64,000 nt of DNA. Source: Hahella sp. KA22. GTDB lineage: Bacteria > Pseudomonadota > Gammaproteobacteria > Pseudomonadales > Oleiphilaceae. The stretch is taken from NCBI RefSeq assembly GCF_004135205.1, contig NZ_CP035490.1, positions 4,755,644 through 4,819,643 of the forward strand, written 5' to 3'. The translations under genes were made by a program, and so were the position numbers. This document shows positions 19,243 through 27,854 of the stretch, piece by piece. The notes beneath the pieces are model-generated. The model saw nothing but the letters and a program-made list of their open reading frames with translations. It was not told the DNA's origin and made no database searches. Every line of letters begins with the position of its first letter. Within the stretch, counting starts at the first letter, position 1.

Positions 19243-19859
19243 ACCGCTATCTCCTGGCCAACGCTGTTAATAGGCAATCTGATTTATATTTGTAATTGTC
19301 TTCGGCAAACGGGACTGGCTAAGAGATGACCGCGTCGCCCAAGGCGACGACTTCAAGGATGACGGAGCAATGCCGCAGCTAACTCGACGCTTATGCGCCC
19401 GGCGCTCGAACCTGCGCCGTAACCCTTAAATTGAGTGAATTCCACTGCACAGAGCAACGTCGACTTCCGCACTCAGCGGTTTCGACGCACTCCACATTAG
19501 AAACTCTTACTCGCGATCATATATAAGCCAATCATCGAATCCCTGACGACCACTACCCCATTCTTACTTCTGTCATCGGGCGGCGCTATTTTCAGGAGAA
19601 TCACCCGGTCGGGTGATTACCCCATTAAGCCGGAACGGTATAGTGGGCTCGTTTTTTATAGTGCGCGATAGAATAGCAGCTTTATTTTGGCTTATGTAGA
19701 CAAAAGTCTTACTTAATTATCGGAGCTTCCCTGGTTTCTCTGGGGCAATGCAGAGCGGAAATACCGCGACAATAATCGTTGACGCTGATGCCGACGGTAG
19801 CTAAATTGTTGCGAATAAGCGTATAAAACACTAATAAAATCCAATAAATAGCAAACATC
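19243..19859. other. 617-base divergent regulatory region between fadD and a lipase gene
   Basis: No gene was found. The region should carry both promoters. It contains one strong dyad (19599-19618, separate entry) and, 20 bases further on, a TATAGT hexamer at 19639-19644 that could be a -10 element for the plus-strand gene, though no good -35 was seen. A 60-residue minus-strand frame at 19709-19891 starts inside the lipase gene and is rejected. Confidence 0.5.
19599..19618. promoter_or_regulatory. Candidate operator: 9-bp perfect dyad
   Basis: Arms AATCACCCG and CGGGTGATT are exact reverse complements separated by GT. The short spacing and position in a divergent fatty-acid/lipase promoter region suggest a site for a dimeric repressor. 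It does not match the PsrA (GAAAC-GTTTC) motif. The regulator is not identified. Confidence 0.45.
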
Positions 19860-20786
19860 ATGCGCAACCTGGAAGATTTCCTGACCAGCACGGACGGCCA
19901 TAAAATCGGGTACTACAGATGGATACCGGACGCCCCCGTCATACGCGGCGTTATTCAGATTTCCCACGGCATGGCGGAGCACGCCGGACGCTATCGAAAT
20001 CTGGCCGAGCACTTCTGCGCCCAGGGATACGCGGTCGTAGCGCATGATCACCGCGGTCATGGCCGCTCTATCGCCAACGGCCAGACCGGCCATTACGCCG
20101 ATCGCGACGGCTGGGACAAAGTCGCCGCAGACCTGCTGTTTATGGCCAATCAGATAAAAAACTGGCGTCCAGACGTTCCGCACTTTCTCTTCGCTCACAG
20201 CATGGGGTCTTTTATCAGTCTGCAATGCCTGATCTCGCACCGCCCGCCCTTTGACGGCGTTATTCTTTCCGGCAGTAATTATGGCGCGCCATTGAAATAC
20301 CTTGCGGCGGCGGCCATCGCCAGGGCGGAAAAGTTGCGTCTGGGCGCGCGCAGCGCCAGTCGCCTGCTGGATCAGCTCTCATTCGGCTCATTCAATCATC
20401 GCTTCGCCCCCAATCGTACGGAATTCGACTGGCTTTCCCGCGACCCTGCCGAAGTGGACAACTACATTAAGGACCCATGGTGCGGCTTTATTTGCACCAC
20501 CGCCACCTGGATCGCAATGCTGGACGGCCTGCGGCGAATTTTCACTTCCGCCAGCTTCTCCCGCATCAACCCCAATCTGCCCATATATCTGATTGCGGGA
20601 GATAAAGATCCGGTCGGAGAGTTCGGCAAAGGGGTGAGAAGGCTGGAGCGCCACTTACGCGAGGCGGGCGTACGCGACCTTAGCTGCACGCTCTACCCCG
20701 ACGGACGCCATGAAATGCTCAACGAGATCAATCGCCAGCAAGTGCTGAACGACCTGTTCTCATGGGTGTCAGCGCACACTCCGTAA
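19860..20786 (+). CDS. Alpha/beta hydrolase, lysophospholipase/monoacylglycerol lipase type
   Basis: A 308-residue serine hydrolase of the Hydrolase_4 (monoglyceride lipase) group. The early motif SHGMAEHAGRY and DHRGHGRS (63-70) are typical of that group. The nucleophile is Ser114 in AHSMGS, a variant of GXSXG with Ala in the first position. Asp250 (AGDKDPVG) and His284 (DGRHEML) complete the likely triad. No signal peptide is seen, so it is probably cytoplasmic and releases fatty acids from lysolipids or monoacylglycerols, which would feed the divergent FadD. The start ATG at 19860 gives the normal N-terminus but has no clear Shine-Dalgarno. A MaoC-type hydratase follows after about 110 bases. 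Confidence 0.85.
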   Translation: MRNLEDFLTSTDGHKIGYYRWIPDAPVIRGVIQISHGMAEHAGRYRNLAEHFCAQGYAVVAHDHRGHGRSIANGQTGHYADRDGWDKVAADLLFMANQIKNWRPDVPHFLFAHSMGSFISLQCLISHRPPFDGVILSGSNYGAPLKYLAAAAIARAEKLRLGARSASRLLDQLSFGSFNHRFAPNRTEFDWLSRDPAEVDNYIKDPWCGFICTTATWIAMLDGLRRIFTSASFSRINPNLPIYLIAGDKDPVGEFGKGVRRLERHLREAGVRDLSCTLYPDGRHEMLNEINRQQVLNDLFSWVSAHTP

Positions 20787-20897
20787 CAGACGCGTTAGAG
20801 GAATTTGGATTACACTAATATATAAAGGAAAGTTAATCCCTGCGTCGCCACTCTCCGGCGTGCGTTGTCAGCAACCCAATCAAGTTATCAGTTCACT

Positions 20898-21377
20898 ATG
20901 GACGCGCTAGAAAACATTACCTACGACGAACTTCATGTGGGCGACTCCGCCACTTATACCCGTACACTGACAGAGCAGGAAATCGTTCTGTTCGCCGCCG
21001 TTTCCGGTGATATCAATCCGGTGCATCTGGACGCCGAGTACGCGCAGTCCACGGTATTCAAGGAAAGAATCGGCCACGGCATGTGGTCCGGCGCACTGAT
21101 TTCGGCGGCCCTGGCCACCGTTATTCCAGGCCCCGGCACCATTTACCTGGAGCAGCACCTGAGCTTCAAGCGTCCGGTAAAGTTAAACGATGTCCTGACG
21201 GTCACCCTCACAGTAACGGAAAAGCTGTCAAAGAAACGGGTCGTGCTGGATTGCGCCATTCACAATCAAAATGGCGTATTGGTGGTGGAAGGTCAGGCGA
21301 AGGTCATCGCCCCGGATGAGAAGATTTCACTGGAAAGGCCCACACTACCAGCTATATCCATCAGCGGCGACCACTAA
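20898..21377 (+). CDS. MaoC-family (R)-specific enoyl-CoA hydratase
   Basis: A 159-residue hot-dog-fold hydratase. The (R)-hydratase motif is present: Asp38-Ile-Asn-Pro-Val-His43, with the catalytic Asp and His, followed by GHGMWSGALISA. Such PhaJ-like enzymes convert trans-2-enoyl-CoA to (R)-3-hydroxyacyl-CoA, supplying PHA synthesis or other acyl pathways. The ATG at 20898 is preferred to an upstream TTG at 20865 because family members begin close to the conserved V-G-D segment; neither start has a good Shine-Dalgarno. It may be co-transcribed with the hydrolase upstream and ends at a strong terminator. No phaC gene is in the window, so a PHA role is only possible. Confidence 0.86.
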   Translation: MDALENITYDELHVGDSATYTRTLTEQEIVLFAAVSGDINPVHLDAEYAQSTVFKERIGHGMWSGALISAALATVIPGPGTIYLEQHLSFKRPVKLNDVLTVTLTVTEKLSKKRVVLDCAIHNQNGVLVVEGQAKVIAPDEKISLERPTLPAISISGDH

Positions 21378-21432
21378 TTCGCCAGCCAAGAGCGGCCGAA
21401 TCCATCACATCCGCCGCTCATATTTCTCCATA

Positions 21433-21462
21433 AAAAAAGCGCCCACTCAGGGGCGCTTTTTT
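21433..21462. terminator. Bidirectional Rho-independent terminator
   Basis: A GCGCCC / GGGCGC stem (21439-21444 and 21451-21456) is flanked by a run of seven A before and six T after. It separates the plus-strand MaoC gene from the last gene of the minus-strand locus A operon and can serve both. Confidence 0.92.
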
Positions 21463-21474
21463 GTTTGCTCAGGC

Positions 21475-22473
21475 TTACAGCAAGTCAATGGGATATCTGA
21501 TCGCCTGCTTGCTTGCGTTGGATTTGGCGCCGAAGTTCAGCAGCCTTAAACGAGCGCAAATCTTCTTCTCGAAGTCAGGATTATTCAGATTACTTTCCAC
21601 GATCTTGCATTGCGATACACTGCCGTTCGCTTCCACCATCAATTCAGGCACCAGAGTTCCTTTCAAAGTAGGGTCCTGACGACGGGCCCGCTGATGGATG
21701 GACGCCAATGCGCCCTTAGCGCTGTCGAACACCTTCCTGATTTCTTCCAGCGTGCGCGTTGCGCTACGCTGATTGCCAGAGCCGGAACCAGACGTTTTCT
21801 TGCTGGTGGAACCGCCGCCCGGCTGGGCTTTTTCCTGCACTTCCGTCACCTTACGCGAAGCCAGCGCCACCTGTTCGGTAGACTTATCCAGCTTGTTGGC
21901 GTCCACCCCCCCACTCCCTGACGTGGAAACATTGTTCACCAGCTTATCCGACGCCTTCTTGCTGATCGGAGTCGCCGTATACAGCGGCTGGTCTGACGCA
22001 TCCGCCGTGTCCGCCAGCGCTCTCATATCGGAGAGCTGATCGCTCAGCGCCAACAAACCAGAGCTTTGCGCTTTCTCGCGCGCCTGATCCACGGTCTGCT
22101 GCTTGGGTTGCTCCGCCTTCGGCGTCACCTTTTTCTCAGGTTTCGGCTCAGGCTTGGACTGCGGTTTGGGTTCTGGCTTTGGCTCGGGTTTTGGCTTGGG
22201 CTCTTCTTTCTTCTGTTCCTTTTTCTCCGGCTTCGGTTCCGGCTTTTTGATTTCCGGTTTTGGCAGCTCCCGTTTTTCAATCACTACCCGCGCCAGCTGG
22301 GGAGGCAACGCCTCCAACTCTTCACGGGACTTCTCGGGTAAATCGACCAACGGGATAATCACGCCCGCCACCAGCATAACCAACATGGCGAACGCGAGAA
22401 TCAGAAAGAAACGATCTCGCTCTCTAGCGTCAACGTTCCACGGCAAAGGAGAGCCGGCGCGTGCTTTCACCAT
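21475..22473 (-). CDS. TonB/AgmX-like energy transducer, last gene of locus A
   Basis: A 332-residue protein. Residues about 22-43 form one membrane helix, residues about 70-125 are a long Pro-Lys-Glu repeat typical of TonB-type periplasmic linkers, and the last 60 residues (VPELMVEANGSVSQCKIVES and onward) match the AgmX/PglI or TonB-like C-terminal domain. AgmX (GltJ) is part of the Myxococcus gliding machinery; TonB-like proteins carry motor force across the periplasm. The start follows an AAGGAGG Shine-Dalgarno and lies 1 base after the ExbD gene stop, so it is the output arm of the ExbB/ExbD motor encoded just upstream. The ligand of its C-terminal domain is unknown; the TPR proteins of loci A and B are candidates. 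Confidence 0.82.
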   Translation of the reverse strand: MVKARAGSPLPWNVDARERDRFFLILAFAMLVMLVAGVIIPLVDLPEKSREELEALPPQLARVVIEKRELPKPEIKKPEPKPEKKEQKKEEPKPKPEPKPEPKPQSKPEPKPEKKVTPKAEQPKQQTVDQAREKAQSSGLLALSDQLSDMRALADTADASDQPLYTATPISKKASDKLVNNVSTSGSGGVDANKLDKSTEQVALASRKVTEVQEKAQPGGGSTSKKTSGSGSGNQRSATRTLEEIRKVFDSAKGALASIHQRARRQDPTLKGTLVPELMVEANGSVSQCKIVESNLNNPDFEKKICARLRLLNFGAKSNASKQAIRYPIDLL

Positions 22474-22474
22474 G

Positions 22475-22972
22475 CTAGGCCTCCTTCTCGGTAGTGCGTC
22501 TTACCGCCAGTGAGATACTGCTGTAACCCGCTTCCACACAAGTGGACATGATTTTCTTCAGCAACTTATAAGGCAGCTCTTTATCCGCCATGATGGTAAT
22601 TGGTCTACCTTCAGGCGGCGCCGGCGTGTTGACGCGGGACACCTGATAGTCCAACTCCAGCTTGAGTCCGTTAATCAACAATGGGGCCTGATTAACGGCG
22701 GCGGCGACCTTACTGACCACTCTGCCGCCGACAATAATGTCGTCATCCGTCACCGTGACGGTCAACTGATCAGTGGGCGGCTGGTCGGCAATGGAGACGG
22801 GCAACTCTACAGCGCTGTTTTGCTGCAGCACCTGCACATCGGATGAATTCACCATCAGGAAGAACACCAGAATAGTGAATATATCCATCAGCGACACCAG
22901 ATTCAGCGACGCTGTTTTATGCATTCTTCGGTAATGACGTTGATAACGCTTGGCGCGGCCTGACTGCTTCAT
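22475..22972 (-). CDS. ExbD/TolR-type motor subunit with the conserved aspartate
   Basis: A 165-residue biopolymer-transport protein. A basic cytoplasmic N-tail is followed by one membrane helix (about 24-43) containing LNLVSLMDIF, in which Asp30 occupies the proton-carrying position of ExbD/TolR/MotB-type stators. The periplasmic domain (about 60-165) has the TolR fold pattern, with a central insertion. It overlaps the preceding ExbD gene by 4 bases and is followed after 1 base by the TonB/AgmX-like gene, so the products should be made in step. It pairs with the second ExbD, which lacks the aspartate. Confidence 0.85.
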   Translation of the reverse strand: MKQSGRAKRYQRHYRRMHKTASLNLVSLMDIFTILVFFLMVNSSDVQVLQQNSAVELPVSIADQPPTDQLTVTVTDDDIIVGGRVVSKVAAAVNQAPLLINGLKLELDYQVSRVNTPAPPEGRPITIMADKELPYKLLKKIMSTCVEAGYSSISLAVRRTTEKEA

Positions 22973-23481
22973 TGCGCGCCTCCCGCCGGAATGATCTCAG
23001 GCGCATCGGCAATGGAGATATCCGGGAACAACTCCGCGTTAACCACACTGCCCGCCACAACGGTTTTGTAGGAACGCACCTTGTCCATCACACTGACCAG
23101 TGTTTGATAGGACGTGCTTTCCTGAGGCAACAGGGTAATGTCTTTTTTCTCCGGAACCCGAGCTTTGATGTCCTGCATAGCCAGTGCGAGCGTCTTATAG
23201 TCATGCTCGCCTTCCGCCTGCTTCGGGATCTGCATGATGACCCCGCCCTTGTTATCCGCAATCACCAACTGCTCTTCCAGGATCATGACCTGCAATTGCA
23301 GCTGGTCTTTATTATCCTGCGCGGAGTTGGCGGCGGACTCAGGGAGGTTCAGGTTCAGAACGCTGGTTTGAGAGAACACCAGATTGATCAGCAGCACCGG
23401 CACCAGGACGATCATGAGATTCATGAACGCCGTGATGTCCAGGTCAGCGACAGCCTCCGGACGACGGTGTTTACGACGCAT
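22969..23481 (-). CDS. ExbD/TolR-type motor subunit with Asn in place of the conserved aspartate
   Basis: A 170-residue ExbD homologue with one membrane helix (about 16-36). Aligning DITAFMNLMIVL to the ExbD pattern VTPFIDVMLVL puts Asn21 (codon AAT) at the site of the catalytic aspartate. Asp13 and Asp15 lie further out at the membrane edge and are not at the usual site. The periplasmic part (about 45-170) is an ExbD-like domain. Lying between exbB and the Asp-containing exbD with short or overlapping junctions, it is probably the partner in a mixed ExbD dimer. Myxococcus motor clusters also carry two ExbD-type genes (AglQ and AglS). Confidence 0.83.
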   Translation of the reverse strand: MRRKHRRPEAVADLDITAFMNLMIVLVPVLLINLVFSQTSVLNLNLPESAANSAQDNKDQLQLQVMILEEQLVIADNKGGVIMQIPKQAEGEHDYKTLALAMQDIKARVPEKKDITLLPQESTSYQTLVSVMDKVRSYKTVVAGSVVNAELFPDISIADAPEIIPAGGAQ

Positions 23482-23490
23482 CGGTCTGTC

Positions 23491-24159
23491 CTATGTTCTT
23501 TCTGGTGCGGCTTTCGCTACCGGGGCGGCCTGGGCTGGTTTCTCCGAAATCAGGTTCATGATCTTGATGCCAGCCATTTCAAAACTATCCACGATTTCGT
23601 TGGTTTTGGTTTGCAGGATGGCGTGCACCAGCAGTAAAGGAATCGCCGCAATCAAGCCGAATGCAGTGGTGTTCATCGCCACCGAAATACTCTTCGACAA
23701 CAAGTTGGCCTTCTCCGCGGGGTCGGCGTTGGCGACGGCGGTAAAGGCGGCGATCAGACCAATGATGGTCCCCAGCAGCCCCAACAGCGTGGAGACGTTG
23801 GCGAGCGTCGCCAGATATTGCGTACGCTTTTCCAGTCGAGGCAGAACTTCCATCAAGCCCTCTTCCATCGCGTATTCAATCTGGTCCCGAGGCTGACGGT
23901 TCAGCAAACGGGTCAAACCCGCTTCCACGATGGTGGACATGGCGGTCTTGGATTGTTTGGCCTGCTTCAACGCGTTGAGGTAATCCTTGCGCCCGATCAT
24001 CATGATCAGTTTGTTGAAGTCCGCGCGGTTGCTCAACTTGGCGACGCTGAGATAGATATATCGTTCAACAGCGATTGCTACGCCGATCACGAGGACAATG
24101 GCGATGGGATACATGAAAACACCACCATCTTGAAAAAAGCGAACGACAGTCTCGAACAT
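23491..24159 (-). CDS. ExbB/TolQ/MotA-type proton channel subunit
   Basis: A 222-residue inner-membrane protein with three helices (about 15-35, 118-140 and 160-182). The family motif LLGLLGTIIGLI and the third-helix run SISVAMNTTAFGLIAAIP carry the two conserved threonines that line the proton path. ExbB/TolQ proteins form a pentameric ring around an ExbD/TolR dimer and convert proton flow to rotation or force. The Ala/Pro-rich C-terminal tail is unremarkable. It is the fifth-to-last gene before the end of locus A and the only ExbB-type gene in the window, so it is the sole visible motor for both loci. Confidence 0.9.
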   Translation of the reverse strand: MFETVVRFFQDGGVFMYPIAIVLVIGVAIAVERYIYLSVAKLSNRADFNKLIMMIGRKDYLNALKQAKQSKTAMSTIVEAGLTRLLNRQPRDQIEYAMEEGLMEVLPRLEKRTQYLATLANVSTLLGLLGTIIGLIAAFTAVANADPAEKANLLSKSISVAMNTTAFGLIAAIPLLLVHAILQTKTNEIVDSFEMAGIKIMNLISEKPAQAAPVAKAAPERT

Positions 24160-24188
24160 ATCGCGCTGACTCCTTAATCACTTCTAGG

Positions 24189-24470
24189 TTATTGCTGGTC
24201 TAAATCGCCTATCTTAAGGTTTTTACGATAGTACAGACTTTGCCGAAACGCCTGTCTATCTAGCGGTCTGAGCGCGCCGTCCAATTCTTTTTCCGGCTCC
24301 GGAACTTCAATCGCCGGACTATCCGGCGTTCCCCAGGGAACCAGGTACAAGACCTTGGGTTGCTCCTGCTCGCCTCTCAACGCCGTTCCTTCAAGCTCGA
24401 TCAACTCAGCCGCAAAACCTGCGTTACTGTAGAGACCGCAGAGGCATAAGGCAAGTATTTGAAATCTCAT
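24189..24470 (-). CDS. Small secreted protein of locus A (paralogue of 48952-49278)
   Basis: A 93-residue protein with a signal peptide ending near residue 20 (NAGFAA). No known family is recognised. It has a core LRG-x-QEQP-x-VLY-x-VPW (about 31-46) that is almost identical in the locus B protein at 48952-49278, and both end with a L-x-P-(L/I)-DR-x-x-F segment. The strong conservation of so short a protein suggests a binding role within the complex rather than a spacer. It begins 11 bases after the TPR lipoprotein gene, the same spacing as in locus B, and is followed 29 bases later by the exbB-type gene. Confidence 0.75.
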   Translation of the reverse strand: MRFQILALCLCGLYSNAGFAAELIELEGTALRGEQEQPKVLYLVPWGTPDSPAIEVPEPEKELDGALRPLDRQAFRQSLYYRKNLKIGDLDQQ

Positions 24471-24481
24471 ACCTTCTCCGC

Positions 24482-25075
24482 CTATTGGATACGCCGCTCA
24501 AGGTCGGCGATCCACATCGCCACTTGCTCGTCGGGAGCGGATCGAAGTTCCTGGCAGCGCTGGTAATGCTCCAACGCCCGCACGTAATCACCCAGATACA
24601 TGTCGTAAAGTATAGCTATATTACGATGATAAACCGGCTCATTCGGCGCCGCCTTCAGCGCTCTTTCATAAAACGCCAAGGCATTCTCAAAATCACCCTC
24701 CTCCCGCGCTAAAACTGCCAACTGATTCAAAGCTCTGGCGTCTTTGGGGTTTACATCCAGCGCCTGAGCGTACCATGTCCTGGCGGAAGGCAGGTCGCCC
24801 TGCTTTTCAGCAATGACTCCCAGATTGAAATAAGGCGCGCTGAGACCCGGTTTATCGGCGATGACCTGCTTGAACAAATTCTCCGCCAAGGCGACCTGAT
24901 TATTGTTTAACGCCGCCAGCGCCTGATCATACTTCATCTGAGTCTGTTCTCCGGCAGGAGAGATATCAGCGGTAGCGTCCTTGCGCGCCGGCGAACCGGC
25001 GCAGCCAACCAGCAACAAGGCCGCCGTTAGCGCCAAACCTGTAACGCCGTGTTTATTGCAACGTTTGCGCGACAT
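24482..25075 (-). CDS. TPR lipoprotein of locus A (paralogue of 49290-49901)
   Basis: A 197-residue predicted outer-membrane or envelope lipoprotein. The lipobox LVGC puts the lipidated residue at Cys25, the same position as in its locus B paralogue. Residues about 45-190 form three to four tetratricopeptide repeats (for example ALNNNQVALAENLFKQVI, APYFNLGVIAEKQGDLPSAR). Residues near 100-110 show the PKDARALNQLAVLAR repeat core. TPR lipoproteins act as assembly scaffolds, as PilF and GltE do. It overlaps the large TPR gene upstream by 23 bases. Confidence 0.82.
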   Translation of the reverse strand: MSRKRCNKHGVTGLALTAALLLVGCAGSPARKDATADISPAGEQTQMKYDQALAALNNNQVALAENLFKQVIADKPGLSAPYFNLGVIAEKQGDLPSARTWYAQALDVNPKDARALNQLAVLAREEGDFENALAFYERALKAAPNEPVYHRNIAILYDMYLGDYVRALEHYQRCQELRSAPDEQVAMWIADLERRIQ

Positions 25076-27854
25076 CCACCTTTACCTCTTGCTTGTCATA
25101 TCTGGCGGGCATAATTTCCCGCAACGCCAGATAGCTTTTCTTAACCCACTCGTCGTAAACCCCTTGCCGGGTCCGGCTTGCATTGAGCTCGAGAAACTCA
25201 ATGGCTTTTTCTTCAAAGGGAAACGCCTGTTCCTCCAACAGCAGACTGTATTGCTCCCGCTCCAGGTCACTCAGATTACCGGGGCGATTGGACTCAATGA
25301 TGTCTCTGCCCAGTTGGCGATACACTTCGCCCATCATGTAGGTCGCCGCAGTGGCGTATTCGCTCACGCCATAACTGTTGATGCGATTGAGACGCTGCAT
25401 GACTTTCTTCAGCGCAGCTTGTTTGGCCGCCAACGACTTGTTCAACGGCAAGGTCAGGCGCACCTCATCAAATACGGCTTTCTCTTGTTGCGCCAGCGTC
25501 CAACTGGCTTCCGCCGCCAGAGAGCGGCTCGCAGGAGTCCGATCAGCGCCGCCGTTCTCCTCAAACTGAATCAACTTCTCCCGCCACTGATCCGCTTGCT
25601 GCATCTGTGCGCTTTTAGCGTAGTAATCAATTAATGCGCCTCTGACCTGGATGGCGGTCTCGAACGGCGCCGGGAACTCGTTCGCATATTGCAGATACAC
25701 CTTGGCCGCCTGCTGTGCCCGCCCCGCGTTCTCCATCAATTCCGCCGCCTGCAACAGCGCCTTGCGCTTACGCTCAGTGTCTTTTTCACCTGCGGCGATA
25801 CGCAGTAGTTCATCCGCGGCGGATTCTGGGCGCTGGTGCTGTTGATAGGCGTATACCAGCTTTTCGCCAATACCCGCCGTCAGCTTGTGGTCGGGATAAC
25901 GCTTACGGAAGTCATTCAGCAGATCAATGGCCTCTTTCCAGCGCCCCAGGTCAATCGCACGCATGCCCGCATCGTATTGGGCGCTGACGCGGACTTGGGA
26001 TTCGGGCGCTTCGTCGATCACTCTCTTGTATTCCATAAACGCAGCAGCAACGTCGCCACGCGCCTCCGCCTGCTCTCCCTGGCTGTATATGCTGGCGGCG
26101 AAGTTTTCCATCAACACGTCATAATCCGGCGCCTTGCGGGAGCGCAACGACAGCGCCTGCCGGTAGGCGTGCTCGGAGTCCTGATATTGGCTCAACGCAA
26201 AAGCGGAGTGACCGGCGACAGTCCATGCCGCATTACGGGTCGCCTTATCTTCCGCAAAAGAGGCAGCCTGGGTGGCGGCATCCAGGGCTGCGCCATACTG
26301 CTCCATGGCGTAGAGTTCATTTGCCGCAAACAGCAGGCTTTCTGTCGCCCGTGAATCCCGCGGGAAAGTTTTCGCAAACCGCAACAGCGCATCCACGCGG
26401 CGGCTTCGCAATGCAGGGTCTTCCTGACTCGCATCCACCGCTTTGCTCAGAGCGTTGACACCGGCATAGGCGGCCTCATGACGTTGAGGGAAGTCAGGAT
26501 AGAAATAACCCGCCTTGTCATAAGCCCGCACCGCAAGTTCCCACTCCTCCAGTAGAAAATACGCTTCGCCCTGCAAATAAAGCGCTTCAGCGGTTTTCCC
26601 TTCAGAGGGAAAAATTTCCTCCATGCCATCAAAATACGCCACCGCATTCTGCAGGTGCGAACGACGTTCCACCCCCGCCGCCTTCAGGCCAAGGGCATAT
26701 TCTCTTTGTCCGAGATCATCAAGATATTGATAGAGAGAGGGACGCAAACGGGTTTTGGCGGTTTCTTGCTGAGATTTCCAATAGTTCGACGACAGCCCCA
26801 GTTCACGGGTAAAACGGGCTTTCTCCTCCCATACCAGCGAAGGCAGGCCGCCCTGATCGTAGGCGGCGATAATGCGGTCATGGAAGTCGCTGCGGTCCGT
26901 GGCCGCCGGATAGGCGGCGATGTAAGCCTGCGCGCTGGCTGCGGCATCCTGATAACGCTCGCGTTGCAGGTAGTAGTCGTATAAAGCCGCATACAGTTTA
27001 GGGGCCAAGGGACGATAGTCGCCCAGCGCAATAGCCGCTTTCAGCGTTTCCGGCCCTTTACCGTAGCTGGCCATGATACTGACGATGCGGAGGGCGTCAT
27101 CCCCCGCTTCACGGACGCCGGGCGCCATCTGCCCTGCAGGAGTGGAATTTGACTCCAAGTGAGACAGCACTTGCAAAAAGGTCTGCAATGAAGCGCTGAA
27201 GTTTTCCTGTTTAAACTGGGTCCAGCCCAACATATAACGGGCCTTGGAGGCCAGATCGCCATCTCCTCGACCCGCCAGCACCCGGCTGTAAGCCGATTGC
27301 GCTTTGACGTATTCACCAGCGCTGTAGCGTAACTCGCCAATACGGAACCACGCTTCTGTCGTATAACTTGAGCGCGGATACTGCCCCACCAGCCGCTCCA
27401 GACTGGCCAACGCTTTATCGGTACGCCCCAGCATGCCGCAGGCGCGAGCCAATTGATAAAGAATACGGTCGTTGTCTTTGTCCCCCGGTTGACGCTGCAA
27501 CAGGGCCTCGTAGCTCTCTATCGCGATGTTCCATATTTCGTCGTCGATCAGCCCCTGGGGTTTGGCGTCGTAGAACAATTCTTCCAGATTGATCAGCCGA
27601 TGCAGCGCCTTGATGCGTACTTCCGGGTCGGAGGCTTCGCGGATCAGACGACTGTATCGCAACGCCACCTCATTCAAAGGCGTACGCGGCGCCACCCGAT
27701 AGCTGAAGTCGATATAGGCGGGTTTCAGCTCGCCGATGGTCTTGTCCGCCTCGTCCTTCTCCACGATAACGATCGGCGCCAGCGTGTCCGCCAGCGCTCG
27801 CATAGGAATAAAACCGAGAAGACTCACACTGAGCACCAGGGCCGCCGCTCTCAT
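25053..27854 (-). CDS. Large periplasmic TPR protein of locus A (paralogue of 49885-52776)
   Basis: A 933-residue protein with an N-terminal signal peptide (cleavage near RALA-DTL) and TPR-type helical repeats over nearly the whole length (for example RILYQLARACGMLGRTDKALASLERLV). The C-terminus has a conserved LLEEQAFPFEEKAIE and GVYDEWVKKSY block shared with its locus B paralogue. It lacks a lipobox, whereas the paralogue is a predicted lipoprotein. Long periplasmic TPR proteins of this sort occur in Myxococcus gliding clusters (AgmU/GltD, AglT/GltE); assignment to those exact families was not tested. Start overlaps the end of the upstream gene by 4 bases. Confidence 0.8.
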   Translation of the reverse strand: MRAAALVLSVSLLGFIPMRALADTLAPIVIVEKDEADKTIGELKPAYIDFSYRVAPRTPLNEVALRYSRLIREASDPEVRIKALHRLINLEELFYDAKPQGLIDDEIWNIAIESYEALLQRQPGDKDNDRILYQLARACGMLGRTDKALASLERLVGQYPRSSYTTEAWFRIGELRYSAGEYVKAQSAYSRVLAGRGDGDLASKARYMLGWTQFKQENFSASLQTFLQVLSHLESNSTPAGQMAPGVREAGDDALRIVSIMASYGKGPETLKAAIALGDYRPLAPKLYAALYDYYLQRERYQDAAASAQAYIAAYPAATDRSDFHDRIIAAYDQGGLPSLVWEEKARFTRELGLSSNYWKSQQETAKTRLRPSLYQYLDDLGQREYALGLKAAGVERRSHLQNAVAYFDGMEEIFPSEGKTAEALYLQGEAYFLLEEWELAVRAYDKAGYFYPDFPQRHEAAYAGVNALSKAVDASQEDPALRSRRVDALLRFAKTFPRDSRATESLLFAANELYAMEQYGAALDAATQAASFAEDKATRNAAWTVAGHSAFALSQYQDSEHAYRQALSLRSRKAPDYDVLMENFAASIYSQGEQAEARGDVAAAFMEYKRVIDEAPESQVRVSAQYDAGMRAIDLGRWKEAIDLLNDFRKRYPDHKLTAGIGEKLVYAYQQHQRPESAADELLRIAAGEKDTERKRKALLQAAELMENAGRAQQAAKVYLQYANEFPAPFETAIQVRGALIDYYAKSAQMQQADQWREKLIQFEENGGADRTPASRSLAAEASWTLAQQEKAVFDEVRLTLPLNKSLAAKQAALKKVMQRLNRINSYGVSEYATAATYMMGEVYRQLGRDIIESNRPGNLSDLEREQYSLLLEEQAFPFEEKAIEFLELNASRTRQGVYDEWVKKSYLALREIMPARYDKQEVKVDVAQTLQ

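Noticed and set aside
19713-20240. 175-codon minus-strand frame over the lipase gene
   Set aside because: The plus-strand reading has intact hydrolase motifs; the antisense product has none.
22100-22280. Low-complexity DNA in the AgmX-like gene as a tandem repeat or CRISPR
   Set aside because: It encodes the Pro-Lys-Glu linker of a TonB-type protein; units are short, irregular and in frame.
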